Part shown: positions 33,686 through 42,446 of the stretch, in pieces
Layout: each line of letters opens with the position of its first letter
Numbering within the stretch: position 1 is the first letter of the stretch
DNA from: Proteobacteria bacterium ST_bin11
GTDB lineage: Bacteria; Pseudomonadota; Gammaproteobacteria; Methylococcales; Methylomonadaceae
Direction of reading: 5' to 3'
Assembly: GCA_002083615.1 (NCBI GenBank)
Contig: MSXO01000015.1
Coordinates: forward strand, 62,001 to 126,000
Length of the DNA stretch: 64,000 bases
Notes under the pieces: generated by a model
Told to the model about the DNA's origin: nothing
Database searches by the model: none
What the model saw: only the letters and a program-made list of their open reading frames with translations
Program-made: the position numbers and the translations under genes

Positions 33686-36106
33686 TTAAGCATCGATAAC
33701 CGGTGCGCCGATAACCCCACCATCAAGTCGGGTAATCACCAACACCGAAGAGCGCGGACGAATGTTCGCGCCCGCGGGTTGCGGCACACCCGCTACCACT
33801 GCCAAGTTCTCGCCGGCGCTGTTCTTGGCGAACTGGCTTTGCGGCCAGTTGCTGAACTGCGTGGGATTGGCGGCGGTAGAGTCTTCGCCCGGATGCTGAA
33901 TGCCCACGAACATGGTTTTGCCGTCTGGGGTGTTGACCACACCAGTCACTTCGCAGTTACGCGGGCTAGTCATGAAGCGGCGGATTTCTTTGGTGTTCGG
34001 GTCCGCACAGCACATGACGTTGGCGCCGATATTGGCCCAGTCTCCAAGCGCATCGCCGGCTTGGTCAGTTTGGATCCACATACGACCAAACTGGTCGAAC
34101 CACAACCCATCCGGCGCACCGAAATCGGCGCTACCGTTCGGCGTGGCTTCGATGTCACCCTGATAAACCGGCCCGGTGCCGGAGCCTGGCACAAAGTTAG
34201 TGTTGGCATAGTTGGCAGCAAGGGTTTTGGTGGTCAAGGTATCACCGCACAAGGTGAAGATATCCCATTCAAACTCGGTTGCCGTCACGGCATTACCGTC
34301 TTCGCGCCAGCGGATGATATGACCGTAATCGTTGTCCGGACGGGGATTCGCCATGTCGACTGGCGGTCTAGCACTGCCCGCAGGGGTGGTACCGTTGGGG
34401 CTGTTGCTGGAAATGGTGGTACCGCCACCGCCGCGACGATTGTTGTTGGTCAGTGTGCAATACAATTCCAATGGATGTTCATCGTCATAGCCCATACCAT
34501 TCGGGTTATATCCATAATCGCCATAATGACCATAGCCGTTGTTGTAAGTACGCAGCGCAGTCCACTCCGGACGGTCCATCATGGTCGCGCCCACGGCGTC
34601 GGCTGCTTGGCGGGTTTTGATCAGAATCAAGGCTTGCACTTCTGCGTCGTTCGGGTTGGACGTACCGTTGACGCCGGTACCGTTGAAATGGCCTAACTCG
34701 CGCAGTTTGTAGAAACCGCCCGCACCGTTAGAGATGACGGAAAGGGTTTCCGGCACCAACGCAATCCACTGGCCACGGTAAACGTCGGTTTTACCTTGCA
34801 CCGCAGTAGAAGTGAACTTCGCTACATACAATGTGCCGCTGTCCAACAGATCACGGTTATTAGCGTTGTTTCTAGGGTCGAAGCTACCGTCGCAAACAAA
34901 TTTATAGACGTACTCGTTGCGTTCGTCGTCGCCCATGTAAAACGCGACGCGGTTGCGCAAAAACGCACCGTCTATGCTTTCGACACTGATCGCCACCTGC
35001 GCGCTCTCATGCTTGAAGCGGCCCATGGCAGTGCGTTTGATCGGCATCGCGTTCGGGTTGAACGGATCAATTTCTACCACCCAGCCGTACAAGTGGGCTT
35101 CCAAAGGATTGGTACGGGCGTTGAAACGTGGATCGACCTCGTGCCAGCGATAACCAAAACCGCCGGCAACGACACCGTAACGGACTTGGCCATTCAACAC
35201 AGCTGGATCGGTTGGGGCCGCGTCAGAGGCATTCCAACCTAAGTTACCGTTCCAGTTTTCTTCGCAAGTCAGGTAAGTACCCCAAGGTGTGAAGCCGTGA
35301 GCGCAGTTGTTATGAGTGCCGAAGGCAGAATAACCGTCGTTAACTCCAATTTCGATAGAGCCAGTGGCTTGGATGTCGATTTTTTTGGATTTCATTAGTG
35401 CATGACCAGCCGCAGGGCCTGATACTTTGCAAGGCGTATTGGCGGTGATGCGGCGACCGTAGGCGGAATTGCGCACTACACCCCATTTACCGGCGGTCTT
35501 GCGCACTTCCATGATGGAAACCCCATGACCCGCTTGCGACTTACGTACTTTGGCGATAGTCACACCAGCGCCGCCCGCTAAACCGTCCGCCCCATGCAGA
35601 ATCTCTTCATGGGTGTATTCATTGTTGACTGCCAAAATACCGCGTACGTTGGAAGGACCGGTACGAGTCGGGAAAGGGAAGAAATTCATACCATCGCAGT
35701 GCATACCCATTTGCTTTGCCTGATCGGCAGCGCTTTGGGTGGCGTCCGGATTCCAGTCAGGCGCGCCCGGCATGATGGGTTGTCCCCAAGCCGCTAATAC
35801 TTCTACTTTGTAACCGGGCGGTACTTCAACCGAGTTCAATACGGGGGCAAGCTTCGCTGGAATGCTATCAAAGCCAATGCCGCCAAAACCATTCGCTGAG
35901 GGCGGTAAGGAAGCGGCTTCGGCGTGATCACCCAACAAAAATTTGCCACCCATGCTGCTGCTTAAGGCCACCATGACGCCGGCGCTAACACCGGTTTTCA
36001 TGAATTGACGGCGACTTTCATTGACTTGGCTGATCACGTCATTGATCGACTCATTGCCCGACGGATTAAGCGTCACGTCATTGGCAGGATGTAATTTACC
36101 TTTCAT
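33686..36106 (-). CDS. phoX: PhoX-family alkaline phosphatase (DUF839), Tat-exported
   Basis: From the ATG 36106 the protein has 806 residues; the frame continues upstream to 36235 without a ribosome site. The N-terminus carries a twin-arginine signal, SRRQFMK at 31-37, followed by a hydrophobic stretch, so export is through Tat after folding. PhoX enzymes release phosphate from phosphoesters with an iron-calcium centre; visible family segments are WGQPIMPGAPDWNP near 110, NNEYTHEE near 163, THNNCAHGFTPWGTYLTCEENW near 280 (core GTYLTCEENWNG), ESAQVAISVESIDG near 390 and FDQFGRMWIQTDQAGD near 690. A Pho-box pair lies 285 nt upstream. tatABC is nearby at 40.3 kb. Confidence 0.9.
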   Translation of the reverse strand: MKGKLHPANDVTLNPSGNESINDVISQVNESRRQFMKTGVSAGVMVALSSSMGGKFLLGDHAEAASLPPSANGFGGIGFDSIPAKLAPVLNSVEVPPGYKVEVLAAWGQPIMPGAPDWNPDATQSAADQAKQMGMHCDGMNFFPFPTRTGPSNVRGILAVNNEYTHEEILHGADGLAGGAGVTIAKVRKSQAGHGVSIMEVRKTAGKWGVVRNSAYGRRITANTPCKVSGPAAGHALMKSKKIDIQATGSIEIGVNDGYSAFGTHNNCAHGFTPWGTYLTCEENWNGNLGWNASDAAPTDPAVLNGQVRYGVVAGGFGYRWHEVDPRFNARTNPLEAHLYGWVVEIDPFNPNAMPIKRTAMGRFKHESAQVAISVESIDGAFLRNRVAFYMGDDERNEYVYKFVCDGSFDPRNNANNRDLLDSGTLYVAKFTSTAVQGKTDVYRGQWIALVPETLSVISNGAGGFYKLRELGHFNGTGVNGTSNPNDAEVQALILIKTRQAADAVGATMMDRPEWTALRTYNNGYGHYGDYGYNPNGMGYDDEHPLELYCTLTNNNRRGGGGTTISSNSPNGTTPAGSARPPVDMANPRPDNDYGHIIRWREDGNAVTATEFEWDIFTLCGDTLTTKTLAANYANTNFVPGSGTGPVYQGDIEATPNGSADFGAPDGLWFDQFGRMWIQTDQAGDALGDWANIGANVMCCADPNTKEIRRFMTSPRNCEVTGVVNTPDGKTMFVGIQHPGEDSTAANPTQFSNWPQSQFAKNSAGENLAVVAGVPQPAGANIRPRSSVLVITRLDGGVIGAPVIDA

Positions 36107-36390
36107 ACAGAAACTCTCTCTCATAAGTTGTTGGCAAACAATCCGTTTGATTTTATTCGCGCAATTGACCCGACGGTTAGCGATGAAACGGCTATTGCTC
36201 AGCGCAAAGCAATGTTTCAGGCAATTTGTAACCACGGTGGTTTAACAAGGTCGAGCTCGTTAAACCGCAGCGGTCAAGGGTGCAAAAACAGCGTATTAGT
36301 CATCCCTGGTAAATCCGATGATCTTTGCTTTAGTACCTGGCAAGGTGAATCCAAAAACCAACGAAATCGCCATCAAATTAACCAACTCGC

Positions 36391-36408
36391 ATGACATTTT
36401 GATGACTA
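36391..36408 (-). promoter_or_regulatory. Pho box of phoX
   Basis: Minus strand: TAGTCAT, CAAA, ATGTCAT. These are two half-sites close to consensus at 11-bp spacing, followed by A/T-rich sequence toward phoX. The distance to the phoX ATG is about 285 nt. Confidence 0.6.
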
Positions 36409-37047
36409 TGCGAAACGAATCACAAATATTTTAAATCATAAGTTTTCGCTAAAAAATATCATAAGCGACTGATTTTATTATTTATTTACAAATAAAGAAT
36501 GCGTATGGAAGAATTTAGACAAGCACTCAACGGCCAATTTAAGCAATCCAATGAGTGTATCCGCAGCAAACCGATGGCGATCCGCCTCCGCCGTCAGCCC
36601 AGTTCGGGCGTAGGCTGCAACCGATTCCCTTGCGCTGGATCCGCCGTCTATTGCAGCGCAAGCAGCCCAGAGTTGACGGAAGCGATTTTTTCCACTACGG
36701 AGGCGTACTAGGTATCCTGCAGCAGCTGACAAATCAACCGCAGCCCAAACGTTAAACCCTAAGTTGTACCTAAAAAAATAAAGGTATTGGGTCTGAAATA
36801 CCCAATGACCGAGCGCTCGGTGGATTGGCAGGCGTTGTAATCTCTTCCTAACTAAGTACTGTCCTCGCAAAAGGGGTTTTTAAGGCAAGCTCCCAGAGGC
36901 ACAAGATAATCGGTGCCCCAAACTCAACCATCAGCGCAAGCTGAATAGCCGGTACCAGCAAACTACGGCAGCTTGCCAATTCAAACCTAAACCCATCGCG
37001 TTGCTGTCAAGCTTAAAAAGGCAATTCCGCTAAAGCGCAACAAACCT

Positions 37048-37087
37048 TCGTCACAAAACCATAATTTTTTCGTCACGGTCTCGTCAT
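37048..37087 (+). promoter_or_regulatory. Pho-box array of the PEP-CTERM / 5'-nucleotidase unit
   Basis: TCGTCAC, AAAA, CCATAAT, TTTT, TCGTCAC, GGTC, TCGTCAT. There are four half-sites in an exact 11-bp rhythm, three of them nearly identical. It is the clearest array in the window and lies about 130 nt before the first ATG. Confidence 0.75.
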
Positions 37088-37218
37088 TTGGCTTCTCTAT
37101 AAATCGCCTAGTCGTTCATAGGCACGACGGCCCGGTGCGTTCGGCGTTTAGACGACGTTCAACCGAGCAACCATCACACTTAATTTTCAGTTTGCCCTTT
37201 GTTTATAGGAGTTTGACC

Positions 37219-37959
37219 ATGAATTTGAAATTGATCGTCGCCGGCTTGGCGTTATCGTTGGTTGGCGCGAGCGCGCAAGCGTCGGTTGTAACGCAATGGA
37301 ACTTTAATTCCATCACACCCGACAGCAATACCGGCACCGGTTCAATCCTATCGTCCATCGGTAGCGGCACTGCGGCGTTGGTTGGCGGCGTTACCGGCGC
37401 ATTCGCCAGCGGCACAGCGAATGGCGGTTCGTCCGACCCTGCCGCTAGCGATAATTCCGGCTGGCAGACCACCAACTACGCTGCGCAAGGCGCCGGCAAC
37501 AAAACCCGTGGCGTGCAATTCAACGTCAGCACAGTGGGCTACGACAACATCACTATCAACTACGACTTGCGCCACAGCAATACCAGTTCGCGCTACGAGT
37601 TGGTTCAGTATTCCTTGGACGGCATCACCTTCAACGACAGCACCTTGTTCGATGGCAACGCCGGCGACACTTGGTTTAAAAACCGTAGCGTCGACTTCAG
37701 CAGCATTGCCGGCGTAGCCAACAACGCCAATTTTGCATTGCGCATCGTTGCAGCCTTTGCTCCCGCCAGTTCAGTTTATGCACCATCCAGCAGCACCAAC
37801 ACCTATGCCACAACAGGTACTTGGCGTTTTGACATGGTGACCGTCAGCGGCTCACCGGCTGCGGCAGTACCTGTGCCTGCGGCAGTTTGGATGATGGGCT
37901 CTGGTTTGCTGGGCTTGCTTGGCTTACATAAACGCAAAGCTTTGACAATTGCGGCCTGA
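37219..37959 (+). CDS. PEP-CTERM exported protein under a Pho array
   Basis: The ATG 37219 follows TAGGAG; a longer frame from 37135 is rejected. The 246-residue product has a signal peptide (1-21, ending AQA), a beta-rich mature domain with TQWNFNS near 27 and a choice-of-anchor style central sheet, and the sorting tail VPVPAAVWMMGSGLLGLLGL plus HKRK. No catalytic motif is visible. It is the first gene after the strong Pho array and lies 81 nt before the 5'-nucleotidase gene, so both should be induced by phosphate shortage. It may be a surface scaffold or binding protein. Confidence 0.8.
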   Translation: MNLKLIVAGLALSLVGASAQASVVTQWNFNSITPDSNTGTGSILSSIGSGTAALVGGVTGAFASGTANGGSSDPAASDNSGWQTTNYAAQGAGNKTRGVQFNVSTVGYDNITINYDLRHSNTSSRYELVQYSLDGITFNDSTLFDGNAGDTWFKNRSVDFSSIAGVANNANFALRIVAAFAPASSVYAPSSSTNTYATTGTWRFDMVTVSGSPAAAVPVPAAVWMMGSGLLGLLGLHKRKALTIAA

Positions 37960-38040
37960 AGCACTGCTTGATTAGGGTTGGTCGCACTTGCAGGAATCGG
38001 GTGCGGCCTATTCCTTATCCATTCACTCTGGAGAATCTTA

Positions 38041-39855
38041 ATGTTTTTACGTTTACAAACACCTTATGCGTTACTGGCGCTATCACTTGCCGGAATTAGT
38101 TCTGCACAAGCCAGCAGCTTGACCCTGTTTCATAACAACGACGGCGAATCGAAGTTGTTCGGCGATGCCAATTTTGGTGGTGCTGCCCATTTCAAGACCA
38201 CGTTGGAACAATTGCGCACGGCCAATGCCGGACGCGATCTATTGACCATTTCCTCAGGCGACAATTTCCTGGCCGGCTTGGCCTTCAACGCCAGTTTGAG
38301 CAGCGGCCCATTGGGTTCCAGAACCTATTACGATGCCTTGGCCATGCAACAAATTGGTTACGATGCCATCACCATCGGTAATCACGATTTCGACTTTGGA
38401 CCCGCAGTACTAGCCGATTTCATCAGCTATTACAACACCCAAGGCGGCACAGCGCCTTTCTTGTCGGCCAACCTGAATTTTTCAGGCGAATCCGCGCTGC
38501 AAAATCTGTTCGACGGCGGCAGCATCGCCAAGAGCACTATCGTCACCAAAAACGGCACCAACTACGGCATTATTGGTGTAACCACCGAGACTCTGCCCAA
38601 CGTGTCGTCACCGGGTAATGTGCTAGTCAATCCTGTCCTCAGCGCCATTCAAAACGAAGTCACGTCACTGCAAAATCAAGGCGTAAACCGTATCGTTCTA
38701 TCGTCGCATTTACAAGCCATCGGCAATGAACTGGCCTTGATTCCGCAACTGTCCGGCATCGATGTCATCATCGCCGGTGGTGGCGACGAACTGTTGCTGA
38801 ATGCAGGCAATACCCGCAATACCTTGGCGCAACGTAGCGGTCCGTATCCGTTGACTGCGCAAGATGCCGACGGTAAAAACGTCGCGGTAGTCACCACGGT
38901 AGGCGAGTACTTGTATGTCGGTAAGCTGGATGTCGAATTCGACGGTGACGGTGAAGTCGTCAACGTATCCGGCAATCCAGTAGTGGTCGACAAAAACGCC
39001 GTGACAGCAGACCCCACCATGCAGAGCACGGTGATAGCACCGCTGAATACTGCATTAACGGCAGCCAATGCCCAACAAGTCGGCACTACCGATGTTTTCC
39101 TGGAACACAGCCAAGGCAATACCAATGGTCCACGGGTGATTCGTCAACGTGAAACCAATCTGGGTAATCTGGTTGCCGATGCGTTCTTGTGGGCGACAAA
39201 AAATGAAAATCCTGGTTTGACAGCCGGTAACACGCTGCTTGCCCTGACCAATTCCGGCGGCATTCGCGAAGACCTCGACAATAATCAAGACGGCAAGATC
39301 ACTCAAGGCGAAGTTCAAGCAGTTCTGCCATTTGCCAATTCGCTGGCGATACTCGGCGACGTCTCGGTATCTACTTTGGTTAGCGCGCTGGAAAACTCGG
39401 TGTCACGGATTCAGCCTAATGGCACCGGCACCGATGGTCGGTTTGCCCAGATCGCCGGATTCGAGTTCGATTACGATCGTAATCGGGTGGCTGGTAGTCG
39501 CATCCTCGAAGTCAGGCTGGAAGACGGTTCGAAAATCTGGTCAGCTAGCGAAGGTGAGCTGTTTTCAGGAAAATTCGACATCGCCACTAACAGCTTCTTG
39601 GCTGGCGCAGGTACCCCGGACGGTTATAACTTCGGCAATTTAATCAGCCGCACCTTGCTGAGCACCGGTTATGCCGATGCTTTGCTGGGTTTTATCCAAC
39701 TGGGTCTGAATGGCCACGTCTCAGCGAGTGATTATGCGTTGGCAGGTGAGGGCCGTATTAACGCTGTGCCGCTGCCTGCTGCAGTGTGGCAGTTCGCTAT
39801 GGGTTTGGTGGCATTATCCGGCTTGGCGCGCCGCAAGGGTGCTGTCGTAGCCTAG
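38041..39855 (+). CDS. Surface 5'-nucleotidase / UshA-like metallophosphatase with PEP-CTERM tail
   Basis: Start at ATG 38041 with CTGGAG upstream; 604 residues. Signal peptide 1-22 (ending AQA). The metallophosphatase domain shows LTLFHNNDGES (near 25), SSGDNFLAG (near 72), GNHDFDFGP (near 112) and LSSHLQAIGNE (near 218). The nucleotide-binding C-terminal domain has ALTNSGGIREDLDNN near 403. The tail is VPLPAAVWQFAMGLVALSGL plus RRK. The family hydrolyses 5'-nucleotides and nucleotide sugars outside the cytoplasm. Together with the secreted nuclease it would complete a route from extracellular DNA to phosphate at the cell surface. A double hairpin terminator follows. Confidence 0.88.
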   Translation: MFLRLQTPYALLALSLAGISSAQASSLTLFHNNDGESKLFGDANFGGAAHFKTTLEQLRTANAGRDLLTISSGDNFLAGLAFNASLSSGPLGSRTYYDALAMQQIGYDAITIGNHDFDFGPAVLADFISYYNTQGGTAPFLSANLNFSGESALQNLFDGGSIAKSTIVTKNGTNYGIIGVTTETLPNVSSPGNVLVNPVLSAIQNEVTSLQNQGVNRIVLSSHLQAIGNELALIPQLSGIDVIIAGGGDELLLNAGNTRNTLAQRSGPYPLTAQDADGKNVAVVTTVGEYLYVGKLDVEFDGDGEVVNVSGNPVVVDKNAVTADPTMQSTVIAPLNTALTAANAQQVGTTDVFLEHSQGNTNGPRVIRQRETNLGNLVADAFLWATKNENPGLTAGNTLLALTNSGGIREDLDNNQDGKITQGEVQAVLPFANSLAILGDVSVSTLVSALENSVSRIQPNGTGTDGRFAQIAGFEFDYDRNRVAGSRILEVRLEDGSKIWSASEGELFSGKFDIATNSFLAGAGTPDGYNFGNLISRTLLSTGYADALLGFIQLGLNGHVSASDYALAGEGRINAVPLPAAVWQFAMGLVALSGLARRKGAVVA

Positions 39856-39877
39856 TTTTTCTGTATGCTTGATCTGA

Positions 39878-39934
39878 CCCATCTTTAAAGAAGATGGGGC
39901 TTGGGCGTTGCTTTAAAACCAACGCCTTTTTTTT
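39878..39934 (+). terminator. Tandem terminator hairpins after the 5'-nucleotidase gene
   Basis: First stem CCCATCTT (39878-39885) with AAGATGGG (39891-39898). Second stem GGCGTTG (39904-39910) with CAACGCC (39920-39926), followed by eight T. The second is a strong rho-independent terminator. Confidence 0.8.
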
Positions 39935-39939
39935 GTCGA

Positions 39940-40313
39940 TAGCTTTATGGCGGGTTGGGATTTTGGATGTGACGATTGGTCAACAGCGATGAGCTGGACG
40001 TTGCCTAATCGCCGAACGGGCAAACCGAACAACGGTCGAGTGACCGACTAAATCTTCAGTGACAGCGATCCGCAGTTCAATAACCTATAGCCATGAGCCA
40101 ATAGGTCGAGAATCTTCGGGGACGTGTTTGGATTCGCTTGGTTAGCAAACTGACTAGCGGGCTGGACACAATGACTGGATTAAGCCAGTTGTCCACTGCA
40201 ACCAGGCAAAACTATGTATCTATTGAGAATTGGAATCTGCAGGGTGGATAAGTCGTGCACACCCTCCAGGATTGCAGGACGCGCTTCGCTTAGCCAGCCC
40301 TATGCGAACGGCA
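39940..40313. other. Gene-free gap between convergent units
   Basis: No supported reading frame, repeat or structured RNA was recognised after the terminator and before tatC. Confidence 0.4.
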
Positions 40314-41102
40314 CTAGGCGTCTGTCGTTGTTGTCGACATAGCCGCTGCGTTGCGGGACTTGGCGGTGGAAAAATAGGCTAATATCACGCCCACTTCAAA
40401 TAACAGCCAGATCGGCACGGCCATTAAGGTTTGCGAAATAATGTCCGGCGGGGTCAATATTGCGCCGATAATGAACGCCCCGACAATCACATAGCCGCGT
40501 TTATCCGTTAAATCTTCATAGTCGACAACCCCGCTTTTGACCAGCAGCAGCGTTAATATCGGCACTTCAAACACCGCGCCAAAGGCTACCAGCATGGACA
40601 TGACAAAATCCAGGTAGTGGCCGATGTCGGTCATCATGGCCACCCCGCGCGGCGCGGCAGTGGTCATAAAACCAAATATCACCGAAAATACCGCAAAGTA
40701 GGCAAAGGCCAAGCCGACGTAAAACAACAAAGTACTAGCCAGCAACATCGGGAAGAACAGGCGTTTTTCGTGGCGGTGTAAACCAGGGGCGACAAACGCC
40801 CAAACCTGATAGAGCAGGAAAGGCACCGATACCAGCACGGCTGTTAGAAAAGCCAATTTGAACGGGATCAAGAAAGGTGACGCCACTTCGATAGCGATCA
40901 TTTGCGAACCTGCCGGCATATAACGCAGCAAGGGATCGGCCAGATAGGCATAAATGTCATTAGCGTAGTAAGCCAGCCCGGCGAACACCGCCAGCACGAA
41001 CACCACCGATTTCACTAAGCGATTTCTTAACTCGAATAGATGATGTAACCAGCCCATCTCGGTCGAATTATCAGGCGATGGCCGGGGACGTGAGTTAGAC
41101 AT
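40314..41102 (-). CDS. tatC: Sec-independent protein translocase subunit TatC
   Basis: The 262-residue protein has six membrane segments and the family motifs HLFELRNRLVKS near residue 21, SPFLIPFKLAFLTAVLVSVPF near 75 (core SPFLIPFKLA) and FAYFAVFSVIFGF near 130. TatC recognises twin-arginine signals and forms the translocase core with TatB. It overlaps tatB by 8 nt. The PhoX encoded 4 kb away is a predicted client, so the location inside the phosphatase cluster makes functional sense. Confidence 0.95.
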   Translation of the reverse strand: MSNSRPRPSPDNSTEMGWLHHLFELRNRLVKSVVFVLAVFAGLAYYANDIYAYLADPLLRYMPAGSQMIAIEVASPFLIPFKLAFLTAVLVSVPFLLYQVWAFVAPGLHRHEKRLFFPMLLASTLLFYVGLAFAYFAVFSVIFGFMTTAAPRGVAMMTDIGHYLDFVMSMLVAFGAVFEVPILTLLLVKSGVVDYEDLTDKRGYVIVGAFIIGAILTPPDIISQTLMAVPIWLLFEVGVILAYFSTAKSRNAAAMSTTTTDA

Positions 41103-41415
41103 TAACTTCTCCTGTTGGCACAGGAGCGGGCTGTTCTTGCGTTGCAGCAGGCTCAGGTTGAGCCAGCGTCGATTCCAGTATCGACCGAGGCGTGTGATGC
41201 GCCAATTGCAACGACTCCTTCATGGCACGCAATTCCTTCAACTCCTCTAAGTCCAGCTCGCGTTTTATGTCGGCTTTAGCAGTATTAAGCAGCGAACGGA
41301 CCTTGCGCAGCCAAAGCGCCGCTTCCTTGGCGACTTTAGGTAAACGCTCCGGGCCCAGCACCAGCAGTGCCACCAAACCCACCATCAGCATCTCTGAAAA
41401 ACCGACATCAAACAT
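41095..41415 (-). CDS. tatB: Sec-independent protein translocase subunit TatB
   Basis: The 106-residue product begins MFDVGFSEMLMVGLVALLVLGPERLP, whose core GLVALLVLGPERLP is the TatB/TatA signature with Glu at the hinge, then an amphipathic helix and an acidic, Pro/Ala-rich tail. It is separated from tatA by 6 nt and overlaps tatC. It is longer than the adjacent TatA, as expected, and it should pair with TatC to bind substrates. Confidence 0.93.
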   Translation of the reverse strand: MFDVGFSEMLMVGLVALLVLGPERLPKVAKEAALWLRKVRSLLNTAKADIKRELDLEELKELRAMKESLQLAHHTPRSILESTLAQPEPAATQEQPAPVPTGEVNV

Positions 41416-41421
41416 GGCTGT

Positions 41422-41643
41422 TTACGACTTACTTTCTACGCTGTCAGCGACACGGGTTTCCGTCGCTGCAGTTTGACTGCGATTCGCCAGAGCGGCTTCA
41501 TCCTGATCGGCTTCGCTCATCGATTGTTTGAAGCTGCGGATGGCTCCACCCAAATCGCCGCCGACATTCTTCAATTTTTTGGTGCCAAAAATCATCACGA
41601 CGATTGCCAAGATCAATAGCAGTTCCGATACGCCTAAGCCCAT
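41422..41643 (-). CDS. tatA: Sec-independent protein translocase subunit TatA
   Basis: The 73-residue protein has one N-terminal membrane segment (GVSELLLILAIVVMIFG), the FGTKKLKNVGGDLGGAI hinge and amphipathic helix, and a short charged tail. TatA oligomers make the protein-conducting path. It is the first gene of tatABC, with GAGG a few nt before the ATG on the minus strand. No Pho box could be read upstream, so the operon may be constitutive. Confidence 0.93.
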   Translation of the reverse strand: MGLGVSELLLILAIVVMIFGTKKLKNVGGDLGGAIRSFKQSMSEADQDEAALANRSQTAATETRVADSVESKS

Positions 41644-41892
41644 GAGGTGTTCCTCTTGTTTGTTAAATTTTTAAAAATATCCTTGCAAACGGGTTTTCCG
41701 TTGACAGAAATCCGCTTGACTGTCTGAGCAGCATCTTAGGGGAGAATTATTACAAAATAGTGAAGTCGCTCTGCGGGCAGCGAAGCCAGGCGATATTGCT
41801 CTTCAGTTCAAGGGGCTGTGCCGGGACCGAGTCTTCAGGTTGTCCAAGCCAGTCTCTGCAGTAAAACCCCGTCCATGCCTCATTTGTATTAC

Positions 41893-41932
41893 ATTTCACG
41901 AAATCTTCACAGAACGATCACACGATCATTAC
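41893..41932 (+). promoter_or_regulatory. Pho-box-like array ahead of a truncated exported ORF
   Basis: ATTTCAC, GAAA, TCTTCAC, AGAA, CGATCAC, ACGA, TCATTAC: three good half-sites and one weak. The first part is nearly identical to the array at 31632. An AAGCTT-CGT-AAGCTT dyad follows at about 41936. Confidence 0.65.
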
Positions 41933-42054
41933 ATAAGCTTCGTAAGCTTTCCTTGCCCTAAACCTGACGCTAAAAATTTCTCAACGCTGAAAGAACCAGC
42001 GGTCGGTAACCGATAAAAAAAACCGCCGACCGTCTATATCCGGAGCAATCTCAA

Positions 42055-42251
42055 ATGATCAAAAAATCTATTCTTGCCATGGCCTTGCTGTCGGCAATCT
42101 GTTCGCAAGCCGAGGCGGTCAGTACTGCGTGTTGACGCAAGGCACCAACCGTTTGGGCGGCGCGCTGGATTTGGATGCGCTGGAAAACTACTTTATCGTG
42201 AACGGCTCTGTAGCGCCCTGCCCGCGAAATAGAGTTCTGCCGGCTCCGTAA
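42055..42251 (+). pseudogene. Truncated exported-protein gene behind a Pho array
   Basis: The ATG 42055 has GGAG at 42042-42045. It encodes a signal peptide (MIKKSILAMALLSAICSQAEA) of 21 residues, quoted here as starting MIKKSILAM and ending SQAEA, then stops at 42133-42135 after 26 codons. In the next frame coding-like sequence continues from about 42116 (QYCVLTQGTNRLGGALDLDA, then ENYFIVNGS) to a stop at 42249-42251. The simplest reading is the remnant of a secreted protein gene after a frameshift and a large internal loss. The alternative is a short secreted peptide. The promoter array and a downstream terminator are intact. The original family is not recognised. Confidence 0.55.
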
Positions 42252-42288
42252 AGTATTCTGATTTAGTTGTAAGCTCTGTAGGCCTTGG

Positions 42289-42322
42289 GCCCGCTGGTAC
42301 GCGATACGGCGGGCTTTTTTTT
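42289..42322 (+). terminator. Terminator after the truncated exported ORF
   Basis: GCCCGC (42289-42294) pairs with GCGGGC (42309-42314), followed by eight T. It closes the short unit that begins with the Pho array at 41893. Confidence 0.75.
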
Positions 42323-42446
42323 GTCTGCATACAAGGCGACTTTGCTGTCGAAGAAACGAGAGCCGCAGCATGGCCCTAAGGGAAACCGCTGTACTTGCGC
42401 CGACGCGCGACAATAGCTAAAGACAGTAATATTTGCGGAGGCGAAT

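Larger units (their letters stand above)
36107..37218. other. 1.1-kb intergenic region between phoX and the nucleotidase operon
   Basis: It holds divergent Pho promoters: a minus-strand box at 36391-36408 for phoX and a plus-strand array at 37048-37087 for the PEP-CTERM/nucleotidase unit. Between them (36480-37040) frames of 60-130 codons exist on both strands, but none has a start signal and a recognisable product. This may be a decayed gene, but I see no proof. Confidence 0.45.

Noticed and set aside
36478..36870. 130-codon minus-strand frame between phoX and the nucleotidase operon
   Set aside because: No ribosome site, odd composition and overlapping frames on the other strand; at most a decayed gene.
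41644..41710. CAGTCAA and CTGTCAA upstream of tatA as a Pho box
   Set aside because: The two half-sites are 15 bp apart, which does not fit the 11-bp rhythm.
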